From Lautropia sp. SCN 69-89 (lineage in GTDB: Bacteria; Pseudomonadota; Gammaproteobacteria; Burkholderiales; Burkholderiaceae_E), in assembly GCA_001724855.1 (NCBI GenBank), contig MEED01000004.1, positions 1 through 52,031 of the forward strand: a DNA stretch of 52,031 nucleotides, written 5' to 3'. Positions 1 to 7,958 of this stretch are shown piece by piece. The notes under the pieces are model-generated. The model saw only the letters and a program-made list of their open reading frames with translations. It did no database searches and was not told the DNA's origin. How positions within the stretch are numbered: position 1 is the stretch's first letter; every line of letters begins with the position of its first letter. The position numbers and the translations under genes were made by a program.

Positions 1-651
1 GCGACGACGGCGAGGGCGACAAGTTCTACATCGGCGAAGGTGATCCGATTCGACCCCGCCTCGAGAGCCATTACGCGCAGAAGGATTTCTGGACCCGGGC
101 GGTCTGCTTCGTGGCGGTGCCGGGGCAACTGAACAAGGCGCATGTGCAGTTTCTCGAGGCCAACCTGGTGCGTCTTGCGAAGGCCGCAAAGCGGCTGCCG
201 CTCGACAACGCCAACACACCCGCCGAGCCCACGCTGAGCGAGGCCGATCGCGCCGACATGCTGGTGTTCCTCGAGAACATGCTCGGGATGCTGCCGGTGC
301 TGGGCGTGCATGCCTTCGAGCAGGCACCGGCGGCCGCGGCGGCTGCGGTCACGCTGCTGCAGTGCAAGGGCAAGGGTGCGGTAGCCAGTGGTTACGAATC
401 GAGCCAGGGCTTCGTGGTAAAGGCGGGCTCGCAAGCGGTGGCCGACACGGTGCCCTCGATGCAGCAATACGTACGCGGCATGTACGAGTTGCGCCAGGAG
501 TTGATCGCCAACGGTGTGCTCTCGCCGTCCAGCGATACCCTCGACCGCAGCCGCGGTGGTTCTGGGGCGCAGCGCAAACGGGCGGATCGAGTGGAAGGAT
601 GGGCAGGGGCAAACGCTGAAGGCGCTGCAGGAGAGGGAGGCGAGCGCATGA
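1..651 (+). pseudogene. GIY-YIG nuclease family protein with DUF4357 domain, 5'-partial and frameshifted
   Basis: The frame is open from base 3, so the gene starts before the window. The first part reads like the end of a GIY-YIG nuclease domain (FYIGEGDPIRPRLESH, KDFWTRAV, LNKAHVQFLEANL), followed by a DUF4357-like part ending in ELIANGVL near base 524. The typical end of DUF4357 ([19 protein letters not shown]) is present from base 541, but in another frame, and runs to a TGA at 649-651. About 15 nt lie between the two halves where roughly 16 residues are usual, so a small frame-changing deletion (length 2 mod 3) is inferred. The original TGA overlaps the ATG of the next gene (ATGA), the expected coupling of an intact operon. 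Because of the shift, the open frame now runs straight into the AlbA_2 gene. Confidence 0.75.
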
Positions 652-2516
652 CGCTCGAGGAAGTTCTGCGCCGGCTCGACATCGGCGAGGATCAGGATAT
701 CGAGTTCAAACTCGCCGATGGCGGGCTTCCGAAGGCCCTGTGGGAGTCATTCTCGGCGTTTGCCAATACCGAGGGTGGCACGATCGTTCTGGGGGTGGCT
801 GAAAAGGGTGGCGAGCACGAGTTCGTCGGCCTGCGGTCGGCGAATCGTCTCGTCAAGACCTTCTGGGACGCGCACAACAACCCGCAGAAGCTCAGCTCGC
901 CTGTCTGTACCGATAGCGATGTCACCGTCCATCGCTGGGAAGGGAAGGACCTGCTGTTCATTCGCGTTCCGCGGGCAACGCGCACGCAACGGCCGGTGTT
1001 CATCAATGGAAACCCGCTGACCGGGACGTTCAAGCGGAACTTCGAGGGAGACTATCGCTGCACCGAATCGGAGGTTCGGCAGATGCTCCGCGACGCCAGC
1101 GACGAGCTCCAGGACGCTGGCATTGTGGAGGGCTTCCGCCTCGAGGATCTCGATTCGGAGTCACTCAAGGCGTTTCGGAACCGTTTCGGTTCTCGGGAGC
1201 CGGACCATCCGTTCCTGGCACTCGATGACAAGGAGTTGCTCAGGCAACTCGGCGGTTGGCGACTGGATCGCTCCACGGGGCGTGAGGGGCTGACATTGGC
1301 AGGTCTGCTGATGTTCGGCACCGAGCGCGGTCTCCTGGATGCACTGCCCCGCTACCAGGTGGACTATCAGGAACAGCTATCGGATGATCCGGAGCGGCGC
1401 TGGACCTATCGGCTGACGGTCGACGGCAAGTGGGCGCCGAACCTCTTCAACTTCTACTATCGCGTCTATCCGCGTCTGGTCGACGGGTTGGCTGTACCGT
1501 TCAAGCTCGATGATCGCGCTACGCGGGTCGACGAGACTCATGTGCACGAGGCCCTTCGCGAGGCCTTGGTCAACACGCTGATTCACGCGGATCACCAATC
1601 GTCGCGCCCGATCTCCGTGATCAAGCGGCGCGATACCTTCATGTTCCTGAACCCGGGCCGGCTCCGGATTCCCCGCGAGGCGCTCTATCAGGGCGGGATC
1701 AGCGATCCGCGCAATCCGAGCCTGCAGAAGATGTTTCAGATGCTCGGGCTCGGCGAGAAAGCGGGTTCGGGCTTTCAGAAGATTCTCCGCGCGTGGCGTG
1801 AACAGCACTGGCTGATTCCGCTCGTGTCGGAGAACGCGGCGCTGGAGATGACTCAGGTCTGGCTGCCTCTGGCGAGCATGATTCCTGATGACGTCGAACG
1901 CGAACTGCGGGCGGTTGTCGGGGATGCCTACGGCAGCCTTGACGAGCTTGGGCGGGTTATCTTGATGCTCGCGCACCGATTCGGAGAGATCGGAAATGCG
2001 GATATCCAGCCGTATCGGGGCGAGCACCCGCGTGAGATCGGCGGTCGGCTCAAGAGGTTTGTAGACGCCGGTTGGCTCGAAAAAGGTGGGCATGGCCGCG
2101 GCACGAGATATCGCTGGCCGATGCTGGGTTCCTCGGACTTGTTTTCAGCGACGACGGGAGATTCTGGGAGCTCCCAACATAGTGAGCTGAGGTCCCAACA
2201 TAAGGGGGGTAACTCCCAACATAAGGACTTGCCGCCTCAACACACCGAAACGCTAATCAGCTTGGCTGAAGGGGTTCGGATCAGAAAAAGGGCAAAGCCC
2301 GAAGAGGTGCGCCGGGTGATTCTGGCCCTTTGCGCAGTGCGGCCGTTGTCCCTGGGCGAGTTGGGGGAGCTTCTGGCCCGCGCCCCGGCTAGCCTCCAGA
2401 ACCATTACCTGACTCCGATGCTGAAGGAGGGTGTGCTGCAGCTCATGTATCCGGGACATCCGAACCATCCGCAGCAGCGCTACCGCGTGGCAGGCACTAC
2501 GGAGGCAAGCGAGTGA
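648..2516 (+). CDS. AlbA_2 (Schlafen-like) / RecG-type ATP-binding domain protein
   Basis: 622 residues from the ATG at 648, which has a strong purine-rich ribosome site (GGAGAGGGAGG) and the ATGA overlap with the preceding DUF4357 frame. Residues 10-135 look like an AlbA_2/Schlafen domain (DIEFK at 17-21, [15 protein letters not shown] at 36-50). Residues about 300-420 resemble the HATPase_c_4 domain of 'RecG-like' proteins ([30 protein letters not shown]). The C-terminus is winged-helix-like, preceded by a low-complexity SQH/SQHK stretch. Such proteins often sit in restriction-modification and defence loci, sometimes called transcriptional regulators or helicases; their biochemistry is not settled. 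It directly precedes hsdM. A longer open frame without a stop extends upstream into the broken DUF4357 gene, so automatic calls may give an artificial fusion. Confidence 0.8.
   Translation: MTLEEVLRRLDIGEDQDIEFKLADGGLPKALWESFSAFANTEGGTIVLGVAEKGGEHEFVGLRSANRLVKTFWDAHNNPQKLSSPVCTDSDVTVHRWEGKDLLFIRVPRATRTQRPVFINGNPLTGTFKRNFEGDYRCTESEVRQMLRDASDELQDAGIVEGFRLEDLDSESLKAFRNRFGSREPDHPFLALDDKELLRQLGGWRLDRSTGREGLTLAGLLMFGTERGLLDALPRYQVDYQEQLSDDPERRWTYRLTVDGKWAPNLFNFYYRVYPRLVDGLAVPFKLDDRATRVDETHVHEALREALVNTLIHADHQSSRPISVIKRRDTFMFLNPGRLRIPREALYQGGISDPRNPSLQKMFQMLGLGEKAGSGFQKILRAWREQHWLIPLVSENAALEMTQVWLPLASMIPDDVERELRAVVGDAYGSLDELGRVILMLAHRFGEIGNADIQPYRGEHPREIGGRLKRFVDAGWLEKGGHGRGTRYRWPMLGSSDLFSATTGDSGSSQHSELRSQHKGGNSQHKDLPPQHTETLISLAEGVRIRKRAKPEEVRRVILALCAVRPLSLGELGELLARAPASLQNHYLTPMLKEGVLQLMYPGHPNHPQQRYRVAGTTEASE
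2165..2250 (+). repeat. SQH(K) low-complexity repeat inside the AlbA_2 gene
   Basis: Four spaced copies of a CCCAACATA-like or CTCAACACA core (about 2176, 2202, 2226 and 2247) encode SQHS, SQHK, SQHK and PQHT, separated by 5-6 residues. They form the hinge between the ATPase-like domain and the C-terminal winged helices. Confidence 0.6.
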
Positions 2517-2614
2517 CATCGTCATCTCGTCTTGTCAGTGGATTCGCCTGGTCGCTGTCTCGTCTGCCGGAAGTATTGACGTAAGTGTGTGCTAACAGCT
2601 TGGCTGTTGCAGCG

Positions 2615-2680
2615 CACTCCAAATCCACTCCCATTCACTCCCATTCACTCCAATTCCACTCCCATTCCCACTCCGATTCC
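2615..2680 (+). repeat. Six imperfect 10-12 bp tandem repeats at the start of hsdM
   Basis: Consecutive units all begin CACTCC and continue with (C/A/G)ATT(C)(C) or AAATC: 2615-2625, 2626-2635, 2636-2645, 2646-2656, 2657-2668 and 2669-2680. The second and third are identical. The array lies between an upstream in-frame GTG (2585) and the TTG (2690) where HsdM homology begins. Read from the GTG it encodes a His/Ser-rich leader. Units of 10 and 11 bp would change frame if copies were gained or lost. A small dyad (AACAGC-ttg-GCTGTT, 2594-2608) lies just upstream. Confidence 0.75.
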
Positions 2681-2689
2681 CGGTCCGCC

Positions 2690-4204
2690 TTGAACGCCTC
2701 CACCCTCGTCCAGAAACTCTGGAACTACTGCAACGTCCTGCGCGACGACGGGATGAGCTACGGCGACTATGTCGAACAGCTCACCTACCTGCTCTTCCTG
2801 AAGATGGCGGACGAGCGCTCGCGCCCGCCCTGGAACCAGCCCAGCCCGATCCCCGCGGCCTATGCCTGGCCGACGCTGCTGAGCCGCGACGGCGACGAGT
2901 TGTTCGACCACTATCGCCACGTGCTCGACGCGCTGGGCAACGAGAAGGGCACCCTCGGGCTGATCTTCAACAAGGCGCAGAACAAGTTCCAGGACCCGGC
3001 CAAGCTGCGCCGGGTGATCGTCGACCTGATCGACAGGGAGAACTGGTCCACGCTCGACGCCGACGTGAAGGGCGACGCCTACGAGGGCCTGCTCGAGAAG
3101 AACGCGCAGGACACCAAATCGGGCGCCGGCCAGTACTTCACCCCGCGCCCGCTGATCCAGGCGATGGTCGACGCGATCGCGCCCGGGCCCGGCGATACGA
3201 TCTGCGATCCGGCCTGTGGCACCGGCGGCTTCCTGTTCACGGCGCACAACTACGTCGTTGGCCACCACCCGAACCTCACGAAGGACGAGAAGCGCCATCT
3301 CAAGGAAGGCGCCTTCGTGGGCTGGGAGCTGGTGCAGGCCACGGCCCGGGTCTGCGCGATGAACCTGCTGCTGCACGGCATCGGCTCCGAGAAGAGCGTG
3401 CCGGTGAAGGTGGCCGATGCGCTGGCCGCCGATCCGGGGCAGCGATTCGAGGTGGTGCTGGCCAATCCGCCCTTCGGCAAGAAGAGCAGCACGATGATCG
3501 TGGGCGAGGACGGCCGCGCCTCGACCGAGAAGGACATCGTCGAGCGCGACGACTTCTGGGCCACGACGTCGAACAAGCAACTCAATTTCGTGCAGCACAT
3601 CAAGACGCTGCTGAAGATCAACGGCCGCGCCGCTGTGGTCGTGCCCGACAACGTGCTGTTCGAGGGCGGTGCCGGCGAGACCATCCGCCGCAACCTGCTG
3701 CACGAGTGCGACGTGCACACGCTGCTGCGCCTGCCCACGGGCCTGTTCTACGCGCAGGGCGTGAAGGCCAACGTGCTCTTCTTCGACAAGAAGCCGGCCA
3801 GCGAAACGCCGTGGACGAAGAAGCTCTGGATCTACGACCTGCGCACGAACAAGCACTTCACGCTGAAGACCAATCCGCTGAAGCGCGAAGACCTCGACGA
3901 GTTCGTGCACCTGTACAAGCCGGCCAACCGGCATGACCGCAAGCCGACCTGGTCCGAGGCGCCGGACTCGAGATCCGGTGCAGGCCCAGACGGCCGCTGG
4001 CGGGCCTACGACTACGATGAGCTGATCGCCCGCGACAAGGCCAGCCTCGACATCTTCTGGCTGAGGGACGAAAGCCTGGCCGATTCGGACAATCTGCCGC
4101 CGCCCGACGTGATCGCGCGCGAGATCGTCGACGATCTGGAGGCAGCGCTGGAGCAGTTCAGGTCGATTGCGGAGGATCTTGGGCCGCAGGTCGAGACGGA
4201 GTAA
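2690..4204 (+). CDS. hsdM: Type I restriction-modification system methyltransferase subunit HsdM
   Basis: About 504 residues from the TTG at 2690, where family similarity begins (NASTLVQKLWNYCNVLRDDG). An in-frame GTG at 2585 would add a 35-residue His/Ser-rich leader encoded by tandem repeats; it has a distant GGAAG, whereas the TTG has no clear ribosome site, so the start is uncertain. Residues 1-140 form the HsdM N-terminal helical domain. The N6-adenine methyltransferase domain follows, with the AdoMet motif DPACGTGGF near residue 175 and the catalytic NPPF near 260. The C-terminus (DIFWLRDESLADSDNLP) looks complete. HsdM normally works as M2S with HsdS for specificity and with HsdR for cleavage. 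Neither partner is found downstream; what follows is a restriction-gene remnant. Partners could lie upstream of the window. Confidence 0.93.
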   Translation: MNASTLVQKLWNYCNVLRDDGMSYGDYVEQLTYLLFLKMADERSRPPWNQPSPIPAAYAWPTLLSRDGDELFDHYRHVLDALGNEKGTLGLIFNKAQNKFQDPAKLRRVIVDLIDRENWSTLDADVKGDAYEGLLEKNAQDTKSGAGQYFTPRPLIQAMVDAIAPGPGDTICDPACGTGGFLFTAHNYVVGHHPNLTKDEKRHLKEGAFVGWELVQATARVCAMNLLLHGIGSEKSVPVKVADALAADPGQRFEVVLANPPFGKKSSTMIVGEDGRASTEKDIVERDDFWATTSNKQLNFVQHIKTLLKINGRAAVVVPDNVLFEGGAGETIRRNLLHECDVHTLLRLPTGLFYAQGVKANVLFFDKKPASETPWTKKLWIYDLRTNKHFTLKTNPLKREDLDEFVHLYKPANRHDRKPTWSEAPDSRSGAGPDGRWRAYDYDELIARDKASLDIFWLRDESLADSDNLPPPDVIAREIVDDLEAALEQFRSIAEDLGPQVETE

Positions 4205-4209
4205 CGGAG

Positions 4210-4327
4210 ATGTCGAGCAAGCGTGTCTGGAAGGATCTACCTGGTCGGCACGATTGCGAGCGAGTATCTGTACGACCCGAAGATCATCGGCGATTACCCG
4301 AACGTCCGGCGGGTGGAATGGCAGTGA
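4210..4327 (+). pseudogene. Remnant of an Mrr-type restriction system gene
   Basis: Five bases after the hsdM stop, an ATG (4210) with an upstream GGAG opens MSSKRVW, like the start of Mrr-family 'restriction system' proteins. From 4235, in another frame, the sequence reads IYLVGTIASEYLYDP and then YPNVRRVEW before a TGA at 4325-4327, like the end of the small PUA/EVE-like domain of those proteins. The part between is missing and the halves are out of frame, so this is a deletion scar. The family assignment rests on about 37 residues and is tentative. Confidence 0.55.
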
Positions 4328-4340
4328 TTCCGCAGTATTG

Positions 4341-4390
4341 CGATTTACTCATGACGTTGAGTAAAATTACTCAACGTCATGAGTAAATCG
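4341..4390. promoter_or_regulatory. Perfect 50-bp palindrome with two TTACTCA-N6-TGAGTAA dyads over a start codon
   Basis: Arms of 24 bp (4341-4364 and 4367-4390) match perfectly around a 2-nt centre. Each arm is itself a dyad of TTACTCA, six bases (TGACGT or ACGTCA) and TGAGTAA. The ATG of the DUF4143 ATPase (4379) lies inside the right arm and no Shine-Dalgarno sequence precedes it. The structure could be an operator for a dimer pair, an mRNA hairpin hiding the start codon, or a mobility-related end; the sequence does not decide. Confidence 0.85.
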
Positions 4391-5581
4391 TTCGCCCCCT
4401 TCCAGCGGCCGCATGCGGCGGTCCTTGCACGCCGTCTCGCCGAGCCGCGGCGCTTCCTCCAGGTCGTTGCCGGCCCGCGGCAGGTGGGCAAATCGACGCT
4501 GGTGCAGCAGGTCACCGATGCCCTGGCCCTGCCGGTCCGCTACGCCAGCGCCGACGAGCCGACCTTGCGCGGCGCCGGATGGATCGGTCAGCAGTGGGAG
4601 GCAGCGCGGCTCGAGGCTGGCCGATCCGGGGCGGTGCTCGTGCTCGACGAGATCCAGAAGATCCCGGGATGGTCGGAGACGGTGAAGCGCCTCTGGGACG
4701 AGGACACGCGGGCGCGGCGCCCGCTCAAGGCGGTGCTGCTCGGCTCGGCGCCGCTGCTCGTTGCAGACGGCCTGACCGAAAGCCTTGCCGGCCGCTTCGA
4801 GGTGCTGCACCTTCCGCACTGGGCATTCGTCGAAATGCGCGAGGCCTTCGGCTGGTCGCTCGAAGAGTACCTGTTCTACGGCGGTTACCCGGGCGCGGCG
4901 CCGCTCATCGGAGATTCCGGTCGCTGGGCGCGCTACGTTGCAGACAGCCTGATCGAGACTTCGATCGCGCGCGACGTGTTGCTGCTCACACGGGTCGACA
5001 AACCCGCCCTGCTGCGCCGGTTGTTCGAGCTTGCCTGTCGCTACTCGGGTCAGGTGCTCTCTTACACGAAGATGCTCGGCCAGCTCCAGGAGGCGGGGAA
5101 TACGACCACGCTCGCGCACTATCTCGACCTGCTCGCCGGCGCGGGCATGGTGCGGGGTCTGCCGAAGTACGCGGGGGACGCGGCGCGCATTCGCGGCTCC
5201 AGCCCGAAGCTGCAGGTTCTGAACACGGCGTTGATGACCGCCACTTCCGGGCTGACCCTCGACGAGGCCCGTGCAGACCGCGAGTTCTGGGGCCGACTGG
5301 TCGAATCGGCCATCGGCGCGCATCTGGCGAATGCCGCGGCCGCCGGCCGCTGCGAACTGTTCTACTGGCGCGAGCGCAACCATGAGGTCGACTTCGTCGT
5401 GAAGGTCGGTCGGCGCTTGCTCGCGGTCGAGGCGAAGAGCGGCCGCGCTCCGCCGGTCCACGCGGGGACGGAAGCCTTCGTGCGATCCTTCAGGGTGTAC
5501 CGGAGCCTGCTGGTCGGTGGTGACGGCATACCGGTCGACGATTTCCTGTCGAAGCCCGTGGCCCACTGGGCTGCGCCATGA
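4379..5581 (+). CDS. DUF4143-family AAA ATPase
   Basis: 400 residues. Walker [10 protein letters not shown] is at 32-40 and Walker [10 protein letters not shown] near 86-94, followed by a GSAPLL sensor-like motif. The C-terminal DUF4143 domain (about 190-380) contains [14 protein letters not shown] and AVEAKSG, the acidic/Lys pattern seen in PD-(D/E)XK-like folds. Length and motifs look intact. The family is widespread and patchily distributed, often in accessory regions, with no settled function. The start is fixed by the palindrome: ATG 4379 is the first in-frame start and encodes MSKS from the right arm. No ribosome site is visible, so translation may be leaderless or structure-controlled. 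The next ATG (5578) overlaps its stop, but the real downstream start is 5626. Confidence 0.88.
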   Translation: MSKSFAPFQRPHAAVLARRLAEPRRFLQVVAGPRQVGKSTLVQQVTDALALPVRYASADEPTLRGAGWIGQQWEAARLEAGRSGAVLVLDEIQKIPGWSETVKRLWDEDTRARRPLKAVLLGSAPLLVADGLTESLAGRFEVLHLPHWAFVEMREAFGWSLEEYLFYGGYPGAAPLIGDSGRWARYVADSLIETSIARDVLLLTRVDKPALLRRLFELACRYSGQVLSYTKMLGQLQEAGNTTTLAHYLDLLAGAGMVRGLPKYAGDAARIRGSSPKLQVLNTALMTATSGLTLDEARADREFWGRLVESAIGAHLANAAAAGRCELFYWRERNHEVDFVVKVGRRLLAVEAKSGRAPPVHAGTEAFVRSFRVYRSLLVGGDGIPVDDFLSKPVAHWAAP

Positions 5582-5625
5582 GCGTTCTGGCCGGCCCGTC
5601 CACTTGCCGAGTCACGAGGTTCACG

Positions 5626-6093
5626 ATGCGATCCTTCTCCCCGATCTTCCTCCTGCTGCTTCCCTTCGTCGTCGCCCGCGCCGAACCCATCGGCGAAGTC
5701 GATACCGTCTTCAAGTGGATCGGTCCCGACCACAAGATCCTGGTCGAGGCGCACGACGACCCGAAAGTGAACGGCGTCACCTGCTACACCTCGCGCGCGA
5801 AGACCGGCGGCATCAAGGGTGCGCTCGGCGTGGCCGAAGACCGCTCGGAGGCGGCGATCGCCTGCCGCCAGGTCGGTCCGATCTCGTTCGCGAAGCCGCT
5901 GCCGGAGCAGGAGGAGGTCTTCAGCGAGCGGATCAGCCTGGTCTTCAAGAAGCTGCGCATCGTGCGCATGGTCGATCGCAAGCGCAACACGCTGGTGTAC
6001 CTGACCTACGCGGAGCGGCTCATCGAGGGTTCGCCGCAGAATTCGGTCACCGCGGTACCGGTGGATCGTGCGACGCCGATTCCGGTGAAGTGA
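5626..6093 (+). CDS. creA: CreA family periplasmic protein
   Basis: 155 residues from ATG 5626, chosen because ACGAGG sits 6 nt upstream and a clear signal peptide begins there ([19 protein letters not shown], cleavage before EPIGEV). An upstream ATG at 5578, overlapping the previous stop, would put a non-signal leader in front. The mature part has the CreA hallmarks [31 protein letters not shown] and CRQVGPI, with two conserved Cys. CreA is a conserved secreted protein of unknown function, named for its place beside creBCD in E. coli; no creBCD is present here. Confidence 0.9.
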   Translation: MRSFSPIFLLLLPFVVARAEPIGEVDTVFKWIGPDHKILVEAHDDPKVNGVTCYTSRAKTGGIKGALGVAEDRSEAAIACRQVGPISFAKPLPEQEEVFSERISLVFKKLRIVRMVDRKRNTLVYLTYAERLIEGSPQNSVTAVPVDRATPIPVK

Positions 6094-6151
6094 GGCGGCA
6101 CGAACCGTCGCAACCACGAATCGCCCCGGAACCGTCCGACGCAGAGACTTC

Positions 6152-7282
6152 ATGCACCTCAAGCTCGTCATCGTGCTCGCATCCGCGCTCATGCTCGGCG
6201 CCTGTGCGACGGGGGTTGGCACCCGCGTCGATTCGGGCGGTGCGACGCCGCGCGAAGAGCGTCCGTCGCCGCGTCCTGAGCGCGCACCCCCGCGCTCCGA
6301 GCGCCCGTCATCCGTCCCCGAGCGCACCCAACCTGTCCCCGAGCGCGTGCAACCCGCCCCCGAGCGAGCGCAACCCGCCCCCGAGCGCCCCAAGCCGCCG
6401 GTCGAACGCACCCAGCCGCTGGCCTTCGCGAGCACGCTCGCCTGCGGCGACCGCAGCGTCACGGTCGGCCATGTCGGCGACACGATCCGCATGGAGGCCG
6501 GTGGCGAAACCTTCGACCTGCGGCCCGTGCGCTCGGCCTCGGGCGCGCGCTACGAGGCGGTCGGCGATTCGTCGACGAGCTTCTGGTCGAAGGGCGATCG
6601 CGCGAGCGTCGTCGTACGCGGCCAGCCGTGGCCGGAGTGCGTGCCCGAACGCGCGCCGAGCCTGCCTTATCGCGCCACCGGCAACGAACCGGGCTGGCGA
6701 CTCGACATCACTGCGCACACGATCGCGCTGCTCGCCGACGACGGCCGCATGCACGTCGAGGCTCCCACGCCGGTCGCCGAACCCGGCGATGGCTTCACGC
6801 GCTTTCGCGCGCCGGCCGCCGGGGCGGGCCTCGTCGCGACGATCTTCGATCGGCGCTGTGCCGACTCGATGACCGGCATGCCGTATCCGAACGCGGTCAC
6901 CGTCGCCGTTGCGGGCCGCATGCTCACCGGTTGCGGCGGCGACCCCGCGACGCTGTTGCAGGGTGCCGAGTGGGTGGTCGAAGACCTGCGCGGCGCGGGC
7001 ATCGTCGATCGATCGCGGGTGACGCTCGCCTTCGCGGCCGATGGCCGCGTGTCGGGGCATGGCTCCTGCAACCGCTACACCGCCTCGTACAAGCTGACCG
7101 GCGAGGGGCTCACGATCTCGAAGGCGGCCTCGACCAGGATGGCCTGCGCGCCGGCGCTGATGCGGCAGGAGCGGCTGTTCTTCGACTTGCTCGCGCAGGT
7201 GCGCCGGTTCACGATCGACGCGAGCGGCGCGCTCGTGCTTCACGCGGCGGACGGCGGCACGATCGCCGCGCGGCGGCCGTAG
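6152..7282 (+). CDS. Lipoprotein with MliC-like, COG3650-like and META (HslJ) domains
   Basis: 376 residues. A lipoprotein signal (LMLGAC, lipidated Cys at 18) is followed by a Pro/Glu/Arg-rich linker of repeated PERxQP units (about residues 34-88). Next comes an MliC-like domain (LACGDRSVTV, ARYEAVGDSSTSFWSKGDRASV, ending PWPEC), the fold of C-type lysozyme inhibitors. A COG3650-type domain follows (YRATGNEPGWRLDI, FDRRCADSMTGMPYPNAV), then a C-terminal META domain (LQGAEWVVEDLRG, GHGSCNRYTASY, ACAPALMRQERLFFDLL). META proteins include HslJ and stress-linked lipoproteins, so an envelope-stress or lysozyme-defence role at the outer membrane is plausible. The linker's tandem PER codons could vary in copy number. 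Confidence 0.85.
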   Translation: MHLKLVIVLASALMLGACATGVGTRVDSGGATPREERPSPRPERAPPRSERPSSVPERTQPVPERVQPAPERAQPAPERPKPPVERTQPLAFASTLACGDRSVTVGHVGDTIRMEAGGETFDLRPVRSASGARYEAVGDSSTSFWSKGDRASVVVRGQPWPECVPERAPSLPYRATGNEPGWRLDITAHTIALLADDGRMHVEAPTPVAEPGDGFTRFRAPAAGAGLVATIFDRRCADSMTGMPYPNAVTVAVAGRMLTGCGGDPATLLQGAEWVVEDLRGAGIVDRSRVTLAFAADGRVSGHGSCNRYTASYKLTGEGLTISKAASTRMACAPALMRQERLFFDLLAQVRRFTIDASGALVLHAADGGTIAARRP

Positions 7283-7319
7283 CCCTCACTGCGGCGGTCG
7301 TAGCCCTCACCGCGACGGC
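7278..7319 (+). repeat. Two 21-bp direct repeats over the lipoprotein stop codon
   Basis: CGTAGCCCTCAC(T/C)GCG(G/A)CGG occurs at 7278-7298 and 7299-7319. The first copy contains the stop codon of the preceding lipoprotein gene, so the end of the gene appears to have been duplicated in tandem. The remaining bases before 7427 show nothing further. Confidence 0.6.
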
Positions 7320-7426
7320 CGCCGCCCCGGTGCCGCGCGGCTGCGCCCGCGTTGGGGGCGATTCGATCGCACCCCTTTTCGTGCGTCTAAACTGGCTCCC
7401 CGACCATCGCATCCAGGATCCGCACG

Positions 7427-7894
7427 ATGACCGCGCCCGCCCACATTCCGCGCATCAGCCGCGCCGACTACGACGATCTCGCCCCGGCCGCCGTCGCCGC
7501 GTTGCGCGCGCTCGGCAAGGCGGTCGACGACTCCGGGCTCGAAAAGACGCTGACCGAGCTGATCAAGATTCGCGCCTCTCAAATCAACGGCTGCGCGTTC
7601 TGCATCCAGTTCCACCTGAACATGGCGCGCAAGCTCGGCGTCGAGGCGGCCAAGCTCGACCTGCTCGCGGCGTGGCGCGAGACGGGCGTCTACAGCGAGC
7701 GCGAACGCGCCGCGCTGGCCTGGACCGAGGCGCTGACGCGAATGGGCCGGCACAGCGTGACCGACACGGCCTGGACGCAACTGCAGTCGCAGTTCAGCCG
7801 TTCCGAGATCGCGTTCCTGACCACTTCCATCGGCACGATCAACGCCTGGAACCGCATCGCCGGGTCGCTGCACTTCGCGCCGCCGGTGCCGTGA
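7427..7894 (+). CDS. Carboxymuconolactone decarboxylase / AhpD-like family protein
   Basis: 155 residues. The AhpD-type signature is clear: ELIKIRASQINGCAFCIQFH with redox Cys 56 and 59 and His 63, followed by AWTEALTRM. Proteins of this type are small all-helical peroxidase-like or thiol-disulfide proteins; their real substrates are mostly unknown. No close operon partner: 144 nt separate it from the lipoprotein gene and 64 nt from the CoA transferase start. Confidence 0.9.
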   Translation: MTAPAHIPRISRADYDDLAPAAVAALRALGKAVDDSGLEKTLTELIKIRASQINGCAFCIQFHLNMARKLGVEAAKLDLLAAWRETGVYSERERAALAWTEALTRMGRHSVTDTAWTQLQSQFSRSEIAFLTTSIGTINAWNRIAGSLHFAPPVP

Positions 7895-7958
7895 CGCCGG
7901 GCATCGCCTGTGGCCGCAGGTGCCCGAGCAGCACGCCCCGTCGAGACCCGAGTCCCCG

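Noticed and set aside
2615-2680. Repeat array as a CRISPR fragment
   Set aside because: Units are only 10-12 bp, adjoining, without spacers and without cas genes nearby.
2645-3934. Long minus-strand open frame (429 codons) opposite hsdM
   Set aside because: Its product is low-complexity, rich in Arg, Val and Gln, with no motif, and it mirrors the third-codon bias of hsdM. A shadow frame.
5578-5625. Upstream start of creA at the ATG overlapping the DUF4143 stop
   Set aside because: It would put 16 unrelated residues before an otherwise clean signal peptide, while ATG 5626 has its own ribosome site.
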